Assembly: GCF_900091515.1 (NCBI RefSeq)
Contig: NZ_LT607410.1
Location: forward strand, 2,046,001 to 2,110,000
Direction of reading: 5' to 3'
Source: Micromonospora purpureochromogenes
GTDB lineage: Bacteria > Actinomycetota > Actinomycetes > Mycobacteriales > Micromonosporaceae
DNA: 64,000 nt
A program made the position numbers and the translations under genes. Shown in pieces: positions 53,257 through 61,457 of the stretch (position 1 is its first letter; each line of letters begins with the position of its first letter). The notes below the pieces were generated by a model. The model searched no databases and was not told the origin of the DNA. It saw nothing but the letters and a program-made list of their open reading frames with translations.

Positions 53257-54123
53257 TCACCGGAGCACGACCTCGTGCGGCTCGGGCGCCGGCGTACCGG
53301 CCGGGGTGGACCGCCGGCGCAGCGCCCGCCAGCCGGCGGCGGCGAGCGCGACCATCAGGAACGAGGCGATCGCCAGCAGCACCACCGAGGCGCCCGGGGC
53401 GGTGTCGGCGGTGGCCGCCACCCAGACCCCGGCCCCGGCCGCGAAGAGGCCGAGCGCCATGGCCGCCGTCATGGTGCTGCGGAAGCCCCGGGTGACCTGC
53501 TGCGCGGTGGCCACCGGCACCACCATCAGGGCGCTGATCAGCAGCACCCCCACCGCCCGCATGGCGATGGTGACGGTGACCGCGGTGGCCACCGCCAGCA
53601 GCAGGTTCAACGTTCGGACCGGCAGCCCGGCGACCCGGGCGTACTCCTCGTCGTGGCAGACCGCGAAGAGCGCTGGGCGCAGCGCCAGCATGGTGACCAG
53701 GATGGCCGCGCCGAGCACCGCGATGGTGATCAGATCCTGCGGCGAGATGGTGGTCAGCGAGCCGAACAGGTACGCGTTGAGGTTCGCGCTGGTGGCGTCG
53801 GAGAGCCCGACGAGCATCACCCCGCCGGCGATGCCGCCGTAGAAGAGCAGTGCCAGCGCGAGGTCGCCGGAGGTGCGTCCGCGCGCCCGGACCAGCTCGA
53901 TGGTGATCGCGCCGAGGGTCGCCACGACCACCGCCACCAGCACCGGGGAGCGGTTGAGCAGCAGCCCGGCGCCGACACCGGTCAGCGCCACGTGGCCGAT
54001 GCCGTCACCGATCAGGGTCAGCCGCCGCTGCACCAGGTAGATGCCGAGCGTCGGGGCGGCCAGGCCGATGACCAGGGCGCCGATCAGCGCGCGCTGCATG
54101 TAGGGGTACTGGAAGAGTTCCAT
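53257..54123 (-). CDS. znuB: Zinc ABC transporter permease ZnuB
   Basis: A 288-residue ABC-3 family permease with about eight membrane segments: MELFQYPYMQRALIGALVIGLAAPTLGIYLVQRR at the start, LIGDGIGHVALTGVGAG, and LLISALMVVPVATAQQVTRGF near the end of the core. It starts 2 nt after the znuC stop on the same strand. Confidence 0.93.
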   Translation of the reverse strand: MELFQYPYMQRALIGALVIGLAAPTLGIYLVQRRLTLIGDGIGHVALTGVGAGLLLNRSPVLVAVVVATLGAITIELVRARGRTSGDLALALLFYGGIAGGVMLVGLSDATSANLNAYLFGSLTTISPQDLITIAVLGAAILVTMLALRPALFAVCHDEEYARVAGLPVRTLNLLLAVATAVTVTIAMRAVGVLLISALMVVPVATAQQVTRGFRSTMTAAMALGLFAAGAGVWVAATADTAPGASVVLLAIASFLMVALAAAGWRALRRRSTPAGTPAPEPHEVVLR

Positions 54124-54125
54124 GG

Positions 54126-54887
54126 TCAGCTGCTCCACAGCCCGGCGGGCTCGTCGGGACCGTGCGGGTGCACGTGGTCGTGGTCGGGCTCCGCGTGGTG
54201 GCCGGCGGGCTCGGGCACCACGCCGTCGTGGCAGATCCCACCCTGGTGCACCACCACCGCCCGGCTGATCAGCGGTCGCAGCGGGCCCAGCTCGTGGGCG
54301 ACGAGCAGCACGGTGCCGCCGTCGGCGACGAAGTCCCGCAGCGCGGTGGCGAACGCCTCCTGGCTGGCCGCGTCGACCCCGGCCGTCGGCTCGTCGAGCA
54401 CCAGCAGCTCCGGCCGGCCGGCGAGAGCCCGGGCGATCAGGGTGCGCTGCTGCTGGCCGCCGGAGAGGGTGGCGACCGGATCGGCGGCCCGGTCGGCGAG
54501 CCCGACGGCGCGCAGCGCCGCGTCGACCGCCTCCCGGTCGGCCCGCCCCGGCGGGCGGAGCACGCCCCGGCGGGCCAGCCGGCCGGAGGCGACCACCTCG
54601 CGCACCGTCGCCGGTACGCCGCCGCCGGCCTCGAGCCGCTGCGGGACGTACCCGATGCGCCGCCACTGCCGGAACCGGCGCAGCGGGGTGCCGAAGAGCT
54701 CGACGGAGCCGGCGGCCAGCGGGACCAGCCCGAGCACGGCGCGGATCAGGGTGGACTTGCCGGAGCCGTTGGCCCCCAGGACGGCGACCACCTCGCCGGC
54801 GGTGACGGTGAGCGAGACGTCCCGCAGCACGGGCCGGCCGTCGTAGCCGACCGCCCCGTGCGTGACGGTGATGACGGGTGCGGTCAC
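54126..54887 (-). CDS. znuC: Zinc ABC transporter ATPase ZnuC with His-rich tail
   Basis: A 253-residue ATPase: Walker A GANGSGKST near 38, signature LSGGQQQRT near 141, Walker B LLVLDEPTAGVD, H-loop AHE. The C-terminal about 30 residues are His/Asp-rich (HHAEPDHDHVHPHG), an addition not needed for the ABC fold and probably metal-binding. ATGA overlap with znuA. Confidence 0.94.
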   Translation of the reverse strand: MTAPVITVTHGAVGYDGRPVLRDVSLTVTAGEVVAVLGANGSGKSTLIRAVLGLVPLAAGSVELFGTPLRRFRQWRRIGYVPQRLEAGGGVPATVREVVASGRLARRGVLRPPGRADREAVDAALRAVGLADRAADPVATLSGGQQQRTLIARALAGRPELLVLDEPTAGVDAASQEAFATALRDFVADGGTVLLVAHELGPLRPLISRAVVVHQGGICHDGVVPEPAGHHAEPDHDHVHPHGPDEPAGLWSS

Positions 54888-55828
54888 GAGCAGCTCAACG
54901 CCGTCCGCAGGGTCTGCAGGTTGGTGCGCATCACCGAAAGGTAGTCCCCGCCGGAGTCGGTCGACAGCCCTTCGATCGGGTCCAGCACCGCGGTCTTCGC
55001 GCCGACCTCCGCCGCGATGGTCTCGGCGACCTTCGGGCTGACCAGGGTCTCGAAGAAGATCGTGGTGGCCCGGTGCTCGCGGGCCTCCGCGGCGACCTCG
55101 GCGAGGCGCTGCGGGGAGGGCTCGGTGTCGGGGGTGAGGCCGGTGATGCCGACCTGTTCCAGCTGGTAGCGCTCGGTCAGGTAGCCGAAGGCGGTGTGGC
55201 TGACCACGATCTCCCGGCGCTGGCAGCTCTTCAGCCCGGCGGCGAACTCGGCGTCGAGCTTCTCCAGCTCGCCGCGGAGGGTCCTGGCCCGGGCGGTGTA
55301 GTCGGCGGCCCGCTCCGGGTCGGCCCGGCCGAGCCGCTCGGCGAGCTGGTCGCCGACGGTGGCCAGCCGGGTCGGGTCCAGCCAGAGGTGCGGGTCGAGG
55401 TTGCCGCCGGGCTCCTCGGCGTGACCGGCCTCACCCTCGTGCTCGTGGCCGCCGGCCGCGGCGGTCAGCAGGGGCTGCACGGTCGCCACGTCGAAGGCGC
55501 GGTCGGCGGCGTTCTGGTCCACCGCCTCGTCCACGTTCGGCTGGAAGCCCTTGAGGTAGACGACCAGCTCCGCCTCGCTGACCTGCCCGACCTGGCGCGG
55601 GTTGAGCTCCAGGTCGTGCGGCTCGGCCCCCGGCTTGGCCAGGTTGCTGACGGCGACCGCGTCGCCGCCGATCCGCTCGGCGAGGAACTGCAACGGGTAG
55701 AACGCGGCCACCACGTCGACCCGCTGCGGATCGGCGCCCGCCCCGTCGGGCGAGCAGGAGGCGACGCCGCCCAGGGCGAGCAGGGCGGTGGCGGCGGCCA
55801 GGGCGCGCGGAGCGGAGCGGATGTTCAT
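54884..55828 (-). CDS. znuA: Zinc-binding lipoprotein ZnuA
   Basis: A 314-residue cluster A-I metal-binding protein. Lipobox VASC (cysteine 25) anchors it. It has FYPLQFLAERIGGD, the ligand EPHDLE, a His-rich loop GGHEHEGEAGH near 126-136, and DPHLWLDP. The ATG at 55828 is 7 nt after GACAGT, and TTGACA (55865-55860) is 18 bp further, giving a leaderless start under a Zur box. Confidence 0.94.
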   Translation of the reverse strand: MNIRSAPRALAAATALLALGGVASCSPDGAGADPQRVDVVAAFYPLQFLAERIGGDAVAVSNLAKPGAEPHDLELNPRQVGQVSEAELVVYLKGFQPNVDEAVDQNAADRAFDVATVQPLLTAAAGGHEHEGEAGHAEEPGGNLDPHLWLDPTRLATVGDQLAERLGRADPERAADYTARARTLRGELEKLDAEFAAGLKSCQRREIVVSHTAFGYLTERYQLEQVGITGLTPDTEPSPQRLAEVAAEAREHRATTIFFETLVSPKVAETIAAEVGAKTAVLDPIEGLSTDSGGDYLSVMRTNLQTLRTALSCS

Positions 55829-55849
55829 GACATCAACTGTCCGTGACAA

Positions 55850-55864
55850 CGGAAATGATTGTCA
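55850..55864. promoter_or_regulatory. Zur box over the znuA promoter
   Basis: CGGAAATGATTGTCA (55850-55864) agrees at 12 of 15 positions with the actinobacterial Zur consensus TGAAAATGATTTTCA. It overlaps the minus-strand -35 TTGACA (55865-55860) of znuA, so a bound Zur would exclude RNA polymerase. Confidence 0.8.
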
Positions 55865-55882
55865 AAAACGCATGAGTGCATG

Positions 55883-56140
55883 TCACAGCAGCTTGGCCAG
55901 CGCGACCACGACCAGCAGGGTCAGCATCACCAGCCGGATCATCCGGGTCTGCGGCGCCTGCACCGGCCAGGTGGTCGCCAGCAGCCAGATCAGCCCGGCG
56001 GCGAGCGCGAGCAGCAGCACGCCGCCCACCGCACCGGGTGCGAAGAACGCCACCAGCACCACCACCAGGGTGGCGAGGAACACCGACGTCGGGTTGGCCC
56101 GGGAGAGCCGGACCAGCAGGGGGCTCTGCGTACGCTGCAT
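55883..56140 (-). CDS. DUF6703-like small membrane protein
   Basis: An 85-residue protein with three hydrophobic segments: TSVFLATLVVVLVAFFAPGAVGGVLLLALAAGLIWLLATTW, and RLVMLTLLVVVALAKLL at the end. N-terminal LVRLSRANP is typical of the group. Function unknown. It ends just upstream of the znuA promoter, read in the same direction, so read-through into znuA is possible. Confidence 0.75.
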   Translation of the reverse strand: MQRTQSPLLVRLSRANPTSVFLATLVVVLVAFFAPGAVGGVLLLALAAGLIWLLATTWPVQAPQTRMIRLVMLTLLVVVALAKLL

Positions 56141-56167
56141 CCCACAGACTCTACGAGGAGGACGCCG

Positions 56168-56509
56168 GTGCTGGTCACCAACCGGTTCGTGGTCGAGGTC
56201 GATGTCGCCGACGACTTCGTCGCCCGGGCGCACGCCGCCCTCGCCGCGCTCGCCGCCCGCCCCGGCTACCTGCGCGGCGAACTGCTGCGGGCGCTCGACG
56301 ACCCGGCCCACTGGTGCCTGCTCAGCGAGTGGGAGTCGGTCGGGGCGTACCGGCGGGCGCTGGGCGGGTTCGACGTCAAGATCGCCGCGGTGCCGCTGCT
56401 CGCCGAGTCGCTCGACGAGCCGTCCGCGTACGAGACGCTGGCCAGCGCCGCCCCGGACGGCGGGGTCGTGGTGGCCACCAGTGATCGGGCCGCGAGTCCG
56501 CACCGCTGA
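56168..56509 (+). CDS. Antibiotic biosynthesis monooxygenase (ABM) domain protein
   Basis: A 113-residue ferredoxin-like barrel protein of the ABM type: LVTNRFVVEVDVADDFVARAHAALAALAARPGYLRGELLRAL, then HWCLLSEWESVGAYRRAL. Single-domain ABM proteins include heme-degrading and quinone-forming enzymes; here function is open. AGGAGG about 6 nt before the GTG. Divergent from the DUF6703 gene. Confidence 0.8.
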   Translation: MLVTNRFVVEVDVADDFVARAHAALAALAARPGYLRGELLRALDDPAHWCLLSEWESVGAYRRALGGFDVKIAAVPLLAESLDEPSAYETLASAAPDGGVVVATSDRAASPHR

Positions 56510-56533
56510 GCCGGCGGGCACTACCCTGCACTC

Positions 56534-57088
56534 ATGACCGCACCCGGCCCGGCAGCCCCACCGCCGTACCCCGCGACGCCCGGCGGGGACGGCGCCCCGC
56601 CGGCCGACCCGGGGGTGCCGGCCCCGCCGCCCGGCCCGGGAGTGGCCCCACCGTTCGCCGCGCCGCCCACCGAGGGCGGCCGCAAGCGGCTCTGGCTGGG
56701 CCTCGGCGTCGGGGCGCTCGCCCTGCTGATCTGCTGCGGCGGGGGCGGGGCGGCCCTGATCGGCCTGACCATCAGCAACGCCCAGGCGATCGAGGAGCAG
56801 GGGCACGCGGTCACCGACGCCTACTACCGCGCGCTGGTGCGCAAGGAGTACGGCGCGGCCTACGACAAGCTCTGCGACGAAGAGCAGCGGCGCGAGTCCC
56901 GGGCGGAGTTCGCCCAGCGGGTGGCCGACGAGCCGGCGGTCGCCGCCTACCGGGTGGGCGAGGTCGACCCGAACGCGCTCACCGTGCCGGTGGACGTCAC
57001 CTTCAGCGGCGGCTTCCAGGACACCCAGCAGGTCACCCTCGCGCCGGACCAGCAGACCGCCGGCATGGAGGTCTGCGGGGTCAACTGA
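56534..57088 (+). CDS. Membrane-anchored extracytoplasmic protein with Pro-rich N-terminus
   Basis: A 184-residue protein: proline-rich cytosolic head (1-48), one membrane segment (about 53-76, with ICCGGGG), then an exported domain (EQGHAVTDAYYRALVRKEYGAAYDKLCDEEQ... ) resembling DUF4878-type domains. Two cysteines in the exported domain may pair. TACCCT (56522-56527) is 6 nt before the ATG. Function unknown. Confidence 0.75.
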   Translation: MTAPGPAAPPPYPATPGGDGAPPADPGVPAPPPGPGVAPPFAAPPTEGGRKRLWLGLGVGALALLICCGGGGAALIGLTISNAQAIEEQGHAVTDAYYRALVRKEYGAAYDKLCDEEQRRESRAEFAQRVADEPAVAAYRVGEVDPNALTVPVDVTFSGGFQDTQQVTLAPDQQTAGMEVCGVN

Positions 57089-57202
57089 GCCGGCCGGAGT
57101 ATTCTGCTGGGCTCGGGACGCCGCTGGTCGTACCGTTGTCCCGAACTGTTCGTTCCGTCCACATCACGTCCCCGCCGACCGCCAGCCGGCGTAGGAGGAA
57201 AC

Positions 57203-58582
57203 ATGCCAGCCGACCGTATCGACGCCGTCGTCAGCCTCGCCAAGCGCCGAGGCTTCGTCTTCCCCTCCAGCGAGATCTACGGAGGCACCCGGTCGGCGTG
57301 GGACTACGGTCCGCTCGGCGTGGAGCTCAAGGAGAACGTCCGCCGGCAGTGGTGGAAGACCATGGTCCAGCAGCGCGACGACGTCGTCGGCCTGGACTCC
57401 GCGGTCATCCTGGCGCGCAAGGTGTGGGAGGCCTCCGGCCACATCGCCGAGTTCGTCGACCCGCTCACCGAGTGCCAGTCCTGCCACAAGCGGTTCCGCG
57501 CCGACCACCTGGAGGAGGCGTACGCCGAGAAGCACGGCAAGCCGCTGACCTCGCTGTCCGAGCTGAACTGCCCGAACTGTGGCAACAAGGGCACCTTCAC
57601 CGAGCCGAAGATGTTCAACGGCCTGATGAAGACCTACCTCGGCCCGGTGGAGAGCGACGAGGGCATGCACTACCTGCGCCCGGAGACCGCCCAGGGCATC
57701 TTCGTCAACTACAAGAACGTGGAGACGGTCGCCCGCAAGAAGCCGCCGTTCGGCATCGCGCAGACCGGCAAGTCGTTCCGCAACGAGATCACCCCGGGCA
57801 ATTTCATCTTCCGTACCCGGGAGTTCGAGCAGATGGAGATGGAGTTCTTCGTCGAGCCGGGCACGGACGAGGAGTGGCACGAGTACTGGCTCCAGGAGCG
57901 CTGGAACTGGTACCTCGACCTGGGTCTGTCGGCGGAGAACCTGCGCTTCTACGAGCACCCCAAGGAGAAGCTCTCCCACTACTCGAAGCGCACCGTCGAC
58001 ATCGAGTACCGGTTCCAGTTCGGCGGCAGCGAGTTCGCCGAGCTGGAGGGCATCGCCAACCGGACCGACTTCGACCTCTCCACGCACAGCAAGCACTCCG
58101 GCGTCGACCTGTCCTACTTCGACCAGACGAAGCAGGAGCGGTGGATGCCGTACGTCATCGAGCCGGCCGCCGGTCTCACCCGCGCGGTGCTGGCGTTCCT
58201 GCTCGAGGCGTACGACGAGGACGAGGCCCCGAACACCAAGGGCGGCGTGGACAAGCGCACCGTGATGCGCTTCGACCCGCGGCTGGCCCCGGTCAAGGTG
58301 GCGGTGCTGCCGCTGTCTCGCAACGAGGCGCTCTCCCCGAAGGCCAAGGGCCTCGCCGCGCAGCTGCGCAAGCGCTGGGTGGTGGAGTTCGACGACTCGC
58401 AGGCCATCGGCCGCCGCTACCGCCGTCAGGACGAGATCGGCACCCCGTTCTGCGTGACCGTCGACTTCGACACCCTCGACGACGACGCGGTGACCGTGCG
58501 GAACCGGGACACCATGGCCCAGGAGCGGATCGCCCTGGACCAGGTCGAGCGCTACCTGATCGAGCGCCTGCCCGGCTGCTGA
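57203..58582 (+). CDS. glyS: Glycine-tRNA ligase
   Basis: Class II glycyl-tRNA synthetase of the alpha2 type, 459 residues. Class II motifs include RPETAQGIF and [31 protein letters not shown]; a zinc-ribbon insertion has CQSC...CPNC. C-terminal anticodon-binding domain from about residue 355. GTAGGAGGAAAC precedes the ATG. TATTCT at 57100-57105 may be the -10; its leader of about 90 nt shows no T-box. Confidence 0.97.
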   Translation: MPADRIDAVVSLAKRRGFVFPSSEIYGGTRSAWDYGPLGVELKENVRRQWWKTMVQQRDDVVGLDSAVILARKVWEASGHIAEFVDPLTECQSCHKRFRADHLEEAYAEKHGKPLTSLSELNCPNCGNKGTFTEPKMFNGLMKTYLGPVESDEGMHYLRPETAQGIFVNYKNVETVARKKPPFGIAQTGKSFRNEITPGNFIFRTREFEQMEMEFFVEPGTDEEWHEYWLQERWNWYLDLGLSAENLRFYEHPKEKLSHYSKRTVDIEYRFQFGGSEFAELEGIANRTDFDLSTHSKHSGVDLSYFDQTKQERWMPYVIEPAAGLTRAVLAFLLEAYDEDEAPNTKGGVDKRTVMRFDPRLAPVKVAVLPLSRNEALSPKAKGLAAQLRKRWVVEFDDSQAIGRRYRRQDEIGTPFCVTVDFDTLDDDAVTVRNRDTMAQERIALDQVERYLIERLPGC

Positions 58583-58593
58583 ACCGGCACCCC

Positions 58594-58624
58594 ACGGCCC
58601 CGCCCCCAGCAGGGGCGGGGCCGT
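58594..58624 (+). terminator. glyS terminator
   Basis: A 13-bp perfect stem (58594-58606 with 58612-58624) with a CAGCA loop, 12 nt after the glyS stop. Confidence 0.8.
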
Positions 58625-58731
58625 CGTCGTCGGTGGCCCATCGGCCGGCGGTTGCGCCCACCCGGTGGTTGAGCCGGGCCTGATCTCGTGCGAGCATTCC
58701 CGGCGTTGAATCTCATCACGGGGGTGTGTGC

Positions 58732-59553
58732 ATGACGCGCGCGTCGCAACAGGACAACGACCACGACCCGAAGCGGCGGCGCCTGCTGCGCCGCGCCGCC
58801 ACGGTCGCCGCCACCACGGCCGGCGCCGGTGTCGCCGCGGCCGTGGCGATGCCCGGCACAGCCCAGGCCGCCCCGGGTGACAACCTGATCATGGCTACGA
58901 CGAACGACGCCGGCCCAGCCACCACCACGCTGAACGGCGCACCGGCCCTGACGCTGAAGAACACCGCCGGCGCGCCGCTGCGGCTGGTGCCCGGCGACTC
59001 GATCTATCCGCAGGTGCTCGAAGCGCCCGTCGGCAGCATGGCGGTCGACGACCAGGGCGACCTGTTCGTCCGCGCCGGCGTGCCGACCAGCCCGACCAAC
59101 GGCTGGGCCTGGACCACCGAGTGGGCCACCACCTCCGTCGCGGTGCAGCCGACCCGGGTGCTGGACACCCGTTCCGTCGACCTGCGCCGCAACATCGTCT
59201 CCGGCACCCTGGACTCGCTGGGCCGGCTCCAGCCCGGCGTGCCGATCGTGCTCAGCCTGGACGGGTACGTCCGGGACGGCTACGCGATCAAGGGCAACGT
59301 GACGGTGGTCGGGATGACCGGCTCGGGTGTGCTCACCGTCTGGGGCAGCGGCACCAAGCCGACCGCGTCCACGGTGAACTGGTGGACCCAGGGGCAGATC
59401 CTGTCCAATTTCCTCTTCACCGAGCTCGGCGCCGTCGGGGCGTACCGGAGCGTGCTGACGCTCCAGGCCACCGCGTCACCGACCCACGTGATCGTGGACC
59501 TGACCAGCCTGCTGGTCGGCCACCCGAGCCAGGTGCTCGTCGGCCGTGCGTAG
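58732..59553 (+). CDS. Tat-exported RVLDTR/NWW protein, paralogue 1
   Basis: A 273-residue secreted protein. A Tat-type signal (KRRRLLRRAATVAATTAGAG, then AMPGTAQA cleavage site) is followed by an N-terminal part with MATTNDAGPATTTL and the sequence PTRVLDTRS near 143, then NVTVVGMTGSGVLTVWGSG, the block ASTVNWWTQGQILSN near 223, and HVIVDLTSLLVG at the end. RVLDTR...NVT...VIVDV is a known repeat pattern of actinobacterial surface proteins; role unknown. GGGGGTG precedes the ATG. Confidence 0.8.
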   Translation: MTRASQQDNDHDPKRRRLLRRAATVAATTAGAGVAAAVAMPGTAQAAPGDNLIMATTNDAGPATTTLNGAPALTLKNTAGAPLRLVPGDSIYPQVLEAPVGSMAVDDQGDLFVRAGVPTSPTNGWAWTTEWATTSVAVQPTRVLDTRSVDLRRNIVSGTLDSLGRLQPGVPIVLSLDGYVRDGYAIKGNVTVVGMTGSGVLTVWGSGTKPTASTVNWWTQGQILSNFLFTELGAVGAYRSVLTLQATASPTHVIVDLTSLLVGHPSQVLVGRA

Positions 59554-59628
59554 CCGGCCCGGTCCCGCCCGCTCCGCGGCGGCCGCCGCCGGCCGCCGCC
59601 CGTCGATCCAGCCCACGGGGGAATCAGC

Positions 59629-60537
59629 ATGACGTCCGAGTCCGACCGCGCCGCCTCACGGCGCACCCTGCTGCGGCGGGCCGCCGTCACCGGCGGCGCC
59701 GCGGTCGCGGCCACCGCGGCGACCGCCGTGAACGCCGCTCCCGCCTCCGCCGCTGTCGGCGACCCGGTCCTGATCGGCCAGCCCAACGCGGGCGGGACGA
59801 CCACGGTGACCAGCGCCGCCCCGGGTGGAGCGGCCACCCTCGCCCTAAAGAACGCCACCGGCGTGACGCTCGAGCTGAAGATGGCCGACTCCCACTCGTT
59901 GACCCCGCCCGCTGGCTCCCTCACCGCGTACGCGAACGGGCTGAACGTCTCCAACGGCAACGGCGGCTACACCTCGTTCACCACGGCGAACGCCACCATG
60001 CTGGTGCCGATCCCGCCGACCCGGGTGCTCGACACCCGCACCGCCGCCGGCCGGGCCCGGTTGCTGGAGGGCGCCGGGCAGATCGACTCGCAGGGCCGTG
60101 CGGTCGCGGGCGCCTGGCTGCTGGTCCACCTGGCCGGCATCGTCGAGTACGGCGACGGCCTGATCGGCAACGTGACCGTGGCCAAGACCGAGAAGGGCGG
60201 CTTCGCCACCGTCTACGGTCGGGGCGACGCCCCGGGCGCGTCCACCATCAACTGGTGGGGCGCCGGCCAGCTGCTCTCCAACGGCGTGATCACCCAGGTG
60301 AGCGCCTGGTCGACCGCCGACGGCGAATACTACCCGGACACCGTGGCCATCTGGGTGCAGAAGAGCGCCACCGCCGTCATCCTCGACGTGACCGGCCTGC
60401 TGGTGTTCCACCCGGAGTCCGCCGTCATCAACAACCCGAAGGGCCTGACCGCCGGCTCCGGCACGAGCGGCGTCCGCGCCGACGTGATCAAGGCCAGCGC
60501 CGAGCGCGCTGACCGGGAGGTGCAGCCCAGTGCGTGA
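59629..60537 (+). CDS. Tat-exported RVLDTR/NWW protein, paralogue 2
   Basis: A 302-residue paralogue of the gene before it: Tat signal SRRTLLRRAAVTGGAAVAAT, then GDPVLIGQPNAGGTTTV, PPTRVLDTRT near 131, NVTVAKTEKGGFATVYG, ASTINWWGAGQLLSN near 204, AVILDVTGLLVF. It has an extra C-terminal tail of about 40 residues (from HPESAVINNPKGL) lacking in the others. The gap to paralogue 1 is 75 nt; the end overlaps or abuts paralogue 3. Confidence 0.8.
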   Translation: MTSESDRAASRRTLLRRAAVTGGAAVAATAATAVNAAPASAAVGDPVLIGQPNAGGTTTVTSAAPGGAATLALKNATGVTLELKMADSHSLTPPAGSLTAYANGLNVSNGNGGYTSFTTANATMLVPIPPTRVLDTRTAAGRARLLEGAGQIDSQGRAVAGAWLLVHLAGIVEYGDGLIGNVTVAKTEKGGFATVYGRGDAPGASTINWWGAGQLLSNGVITQVSAWSTADGEYYPDTVAIWVQKSATAVILDVTGLLVFHPESAVINNPKGLTAGSGTSGVRADVIKASAERADREVQPSA

Positions 60538-60556
60538 GACCGAGGAGACCACCAGC

Positions 60557-61354
60557 ATGACCACCGACGAGACGTCGTCGACCACCCGCCGCCGGATCAT
60601 CAAGGCCGGTGTCGCCGCGGGCGCCGGCGTCGGCGCGGCGGCGGTCGTCGCCACCCCGGCCGCGGCCGACCCGGGGCAGCCGGTGCTCGTCGGGGCCACC
60701 AACGACGCCGGCACGGCGGAGACGGTGCTGGTCGGCGGCTCCTCGGCGAACCCGACCCTGCTGCTGGGCGGGGACGACCCGGCGTTCCGCCTGGTGCCCA
60801 CTCCGGACGCGAACATCCCGCAGGAGCTGCCGACCGGCTCGCTCGCGGTCAACGAGGCTGCCGACCTGGTGATCGGTGGCAAGGGTGGCGCCAAGGCGTA
60901 CGTCAACACCTCGCGGTGGGCGAACCGGACGATGGCCGTCCCGCCGCAGCGGATCCTGGACACCCGCGCGATCTCCACCTACAGCGCGAACATCCTGGCC
61001 GGGAGCGCCGGCGTGACCTCGGGCAAGCTCAACGCCGGCAAGGTCATCCACCTGACGGTGAAGAACGTTCCACCGGCGGTGGCGGAGAAGGCGACGGCCG
61101 CGTACGTCAACATCACCGTGGCGGGCACCGTCTCCGCCGGGGTGCTGACCGCGTACAGCTCGTCGATCGCCAAGCCGGGGACCTCGTCGCTGAACTGGTG
61201 GGGACCGAACCAGATCCTCTCCAACCTGGTGGAGGTGCAGCTCGGCAGCTACAACGGCAACGGCCTGTCGTTCGCGCTCCACGTCAACGCGGCCACGTCC
61301 GTCATCGTGGACGTCTCGGGCCTGATCCTGTCCGCGCCCGGCAGGTCCTACTGA
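60557..61354 (+). CDS. Tat-exported RVLDTR/NWW protein, paralogue 3
   Basis: A 265-residue third paralogue: Tat signal TRRRIIKAGVAAGAGVGAAA, then GQPVLVGATNDAGTAETVL, PPQRILDTRA, VNITVAGTVSAGVLTAYSS, TSSLNWWGPNQILSN, VIVDVSGLILS. The ATG at 60557 has GAGGAG 9 nt upstream; a GTG at 60530, inside paralogue 2 and also with a GGGAGG, is the alternative. The three genes read as one operon. Confidence 0.8.
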   Translation: MTTDETSSTTRRRIIKAGVAAGAGVGAAAVVATPAAADPGQPVLVGATNDAGTAETVLVGGSSANPTLLLGGDDPAFRLVPTPDANIPQELPTGSLAVNEAADLVIGGKGGAKAYVNTSRWANRTMAVPPQRILDTRAISTYSANILAGSAGVTSGKLNAGKVIHLTVKNVPPAVAEKATAAYVNITVAGTVSAGVLTAYSSSIAKPGTSSLNWWGPNQILSNLVEVQLGSYNGNGLSFALHVNAATSVIVDVSGLILSAPGRSY

Positions 61355-61457
61355 CCCGTACGCCGGTCGCCGTCGCGGTGCGAGTTCGCTCACCATCGCG
61401 GCGGCGACCGGCCACCGGGCCCCGGCGGGCCGCGGCCGGCGTGGGATTCTTGGGTAC

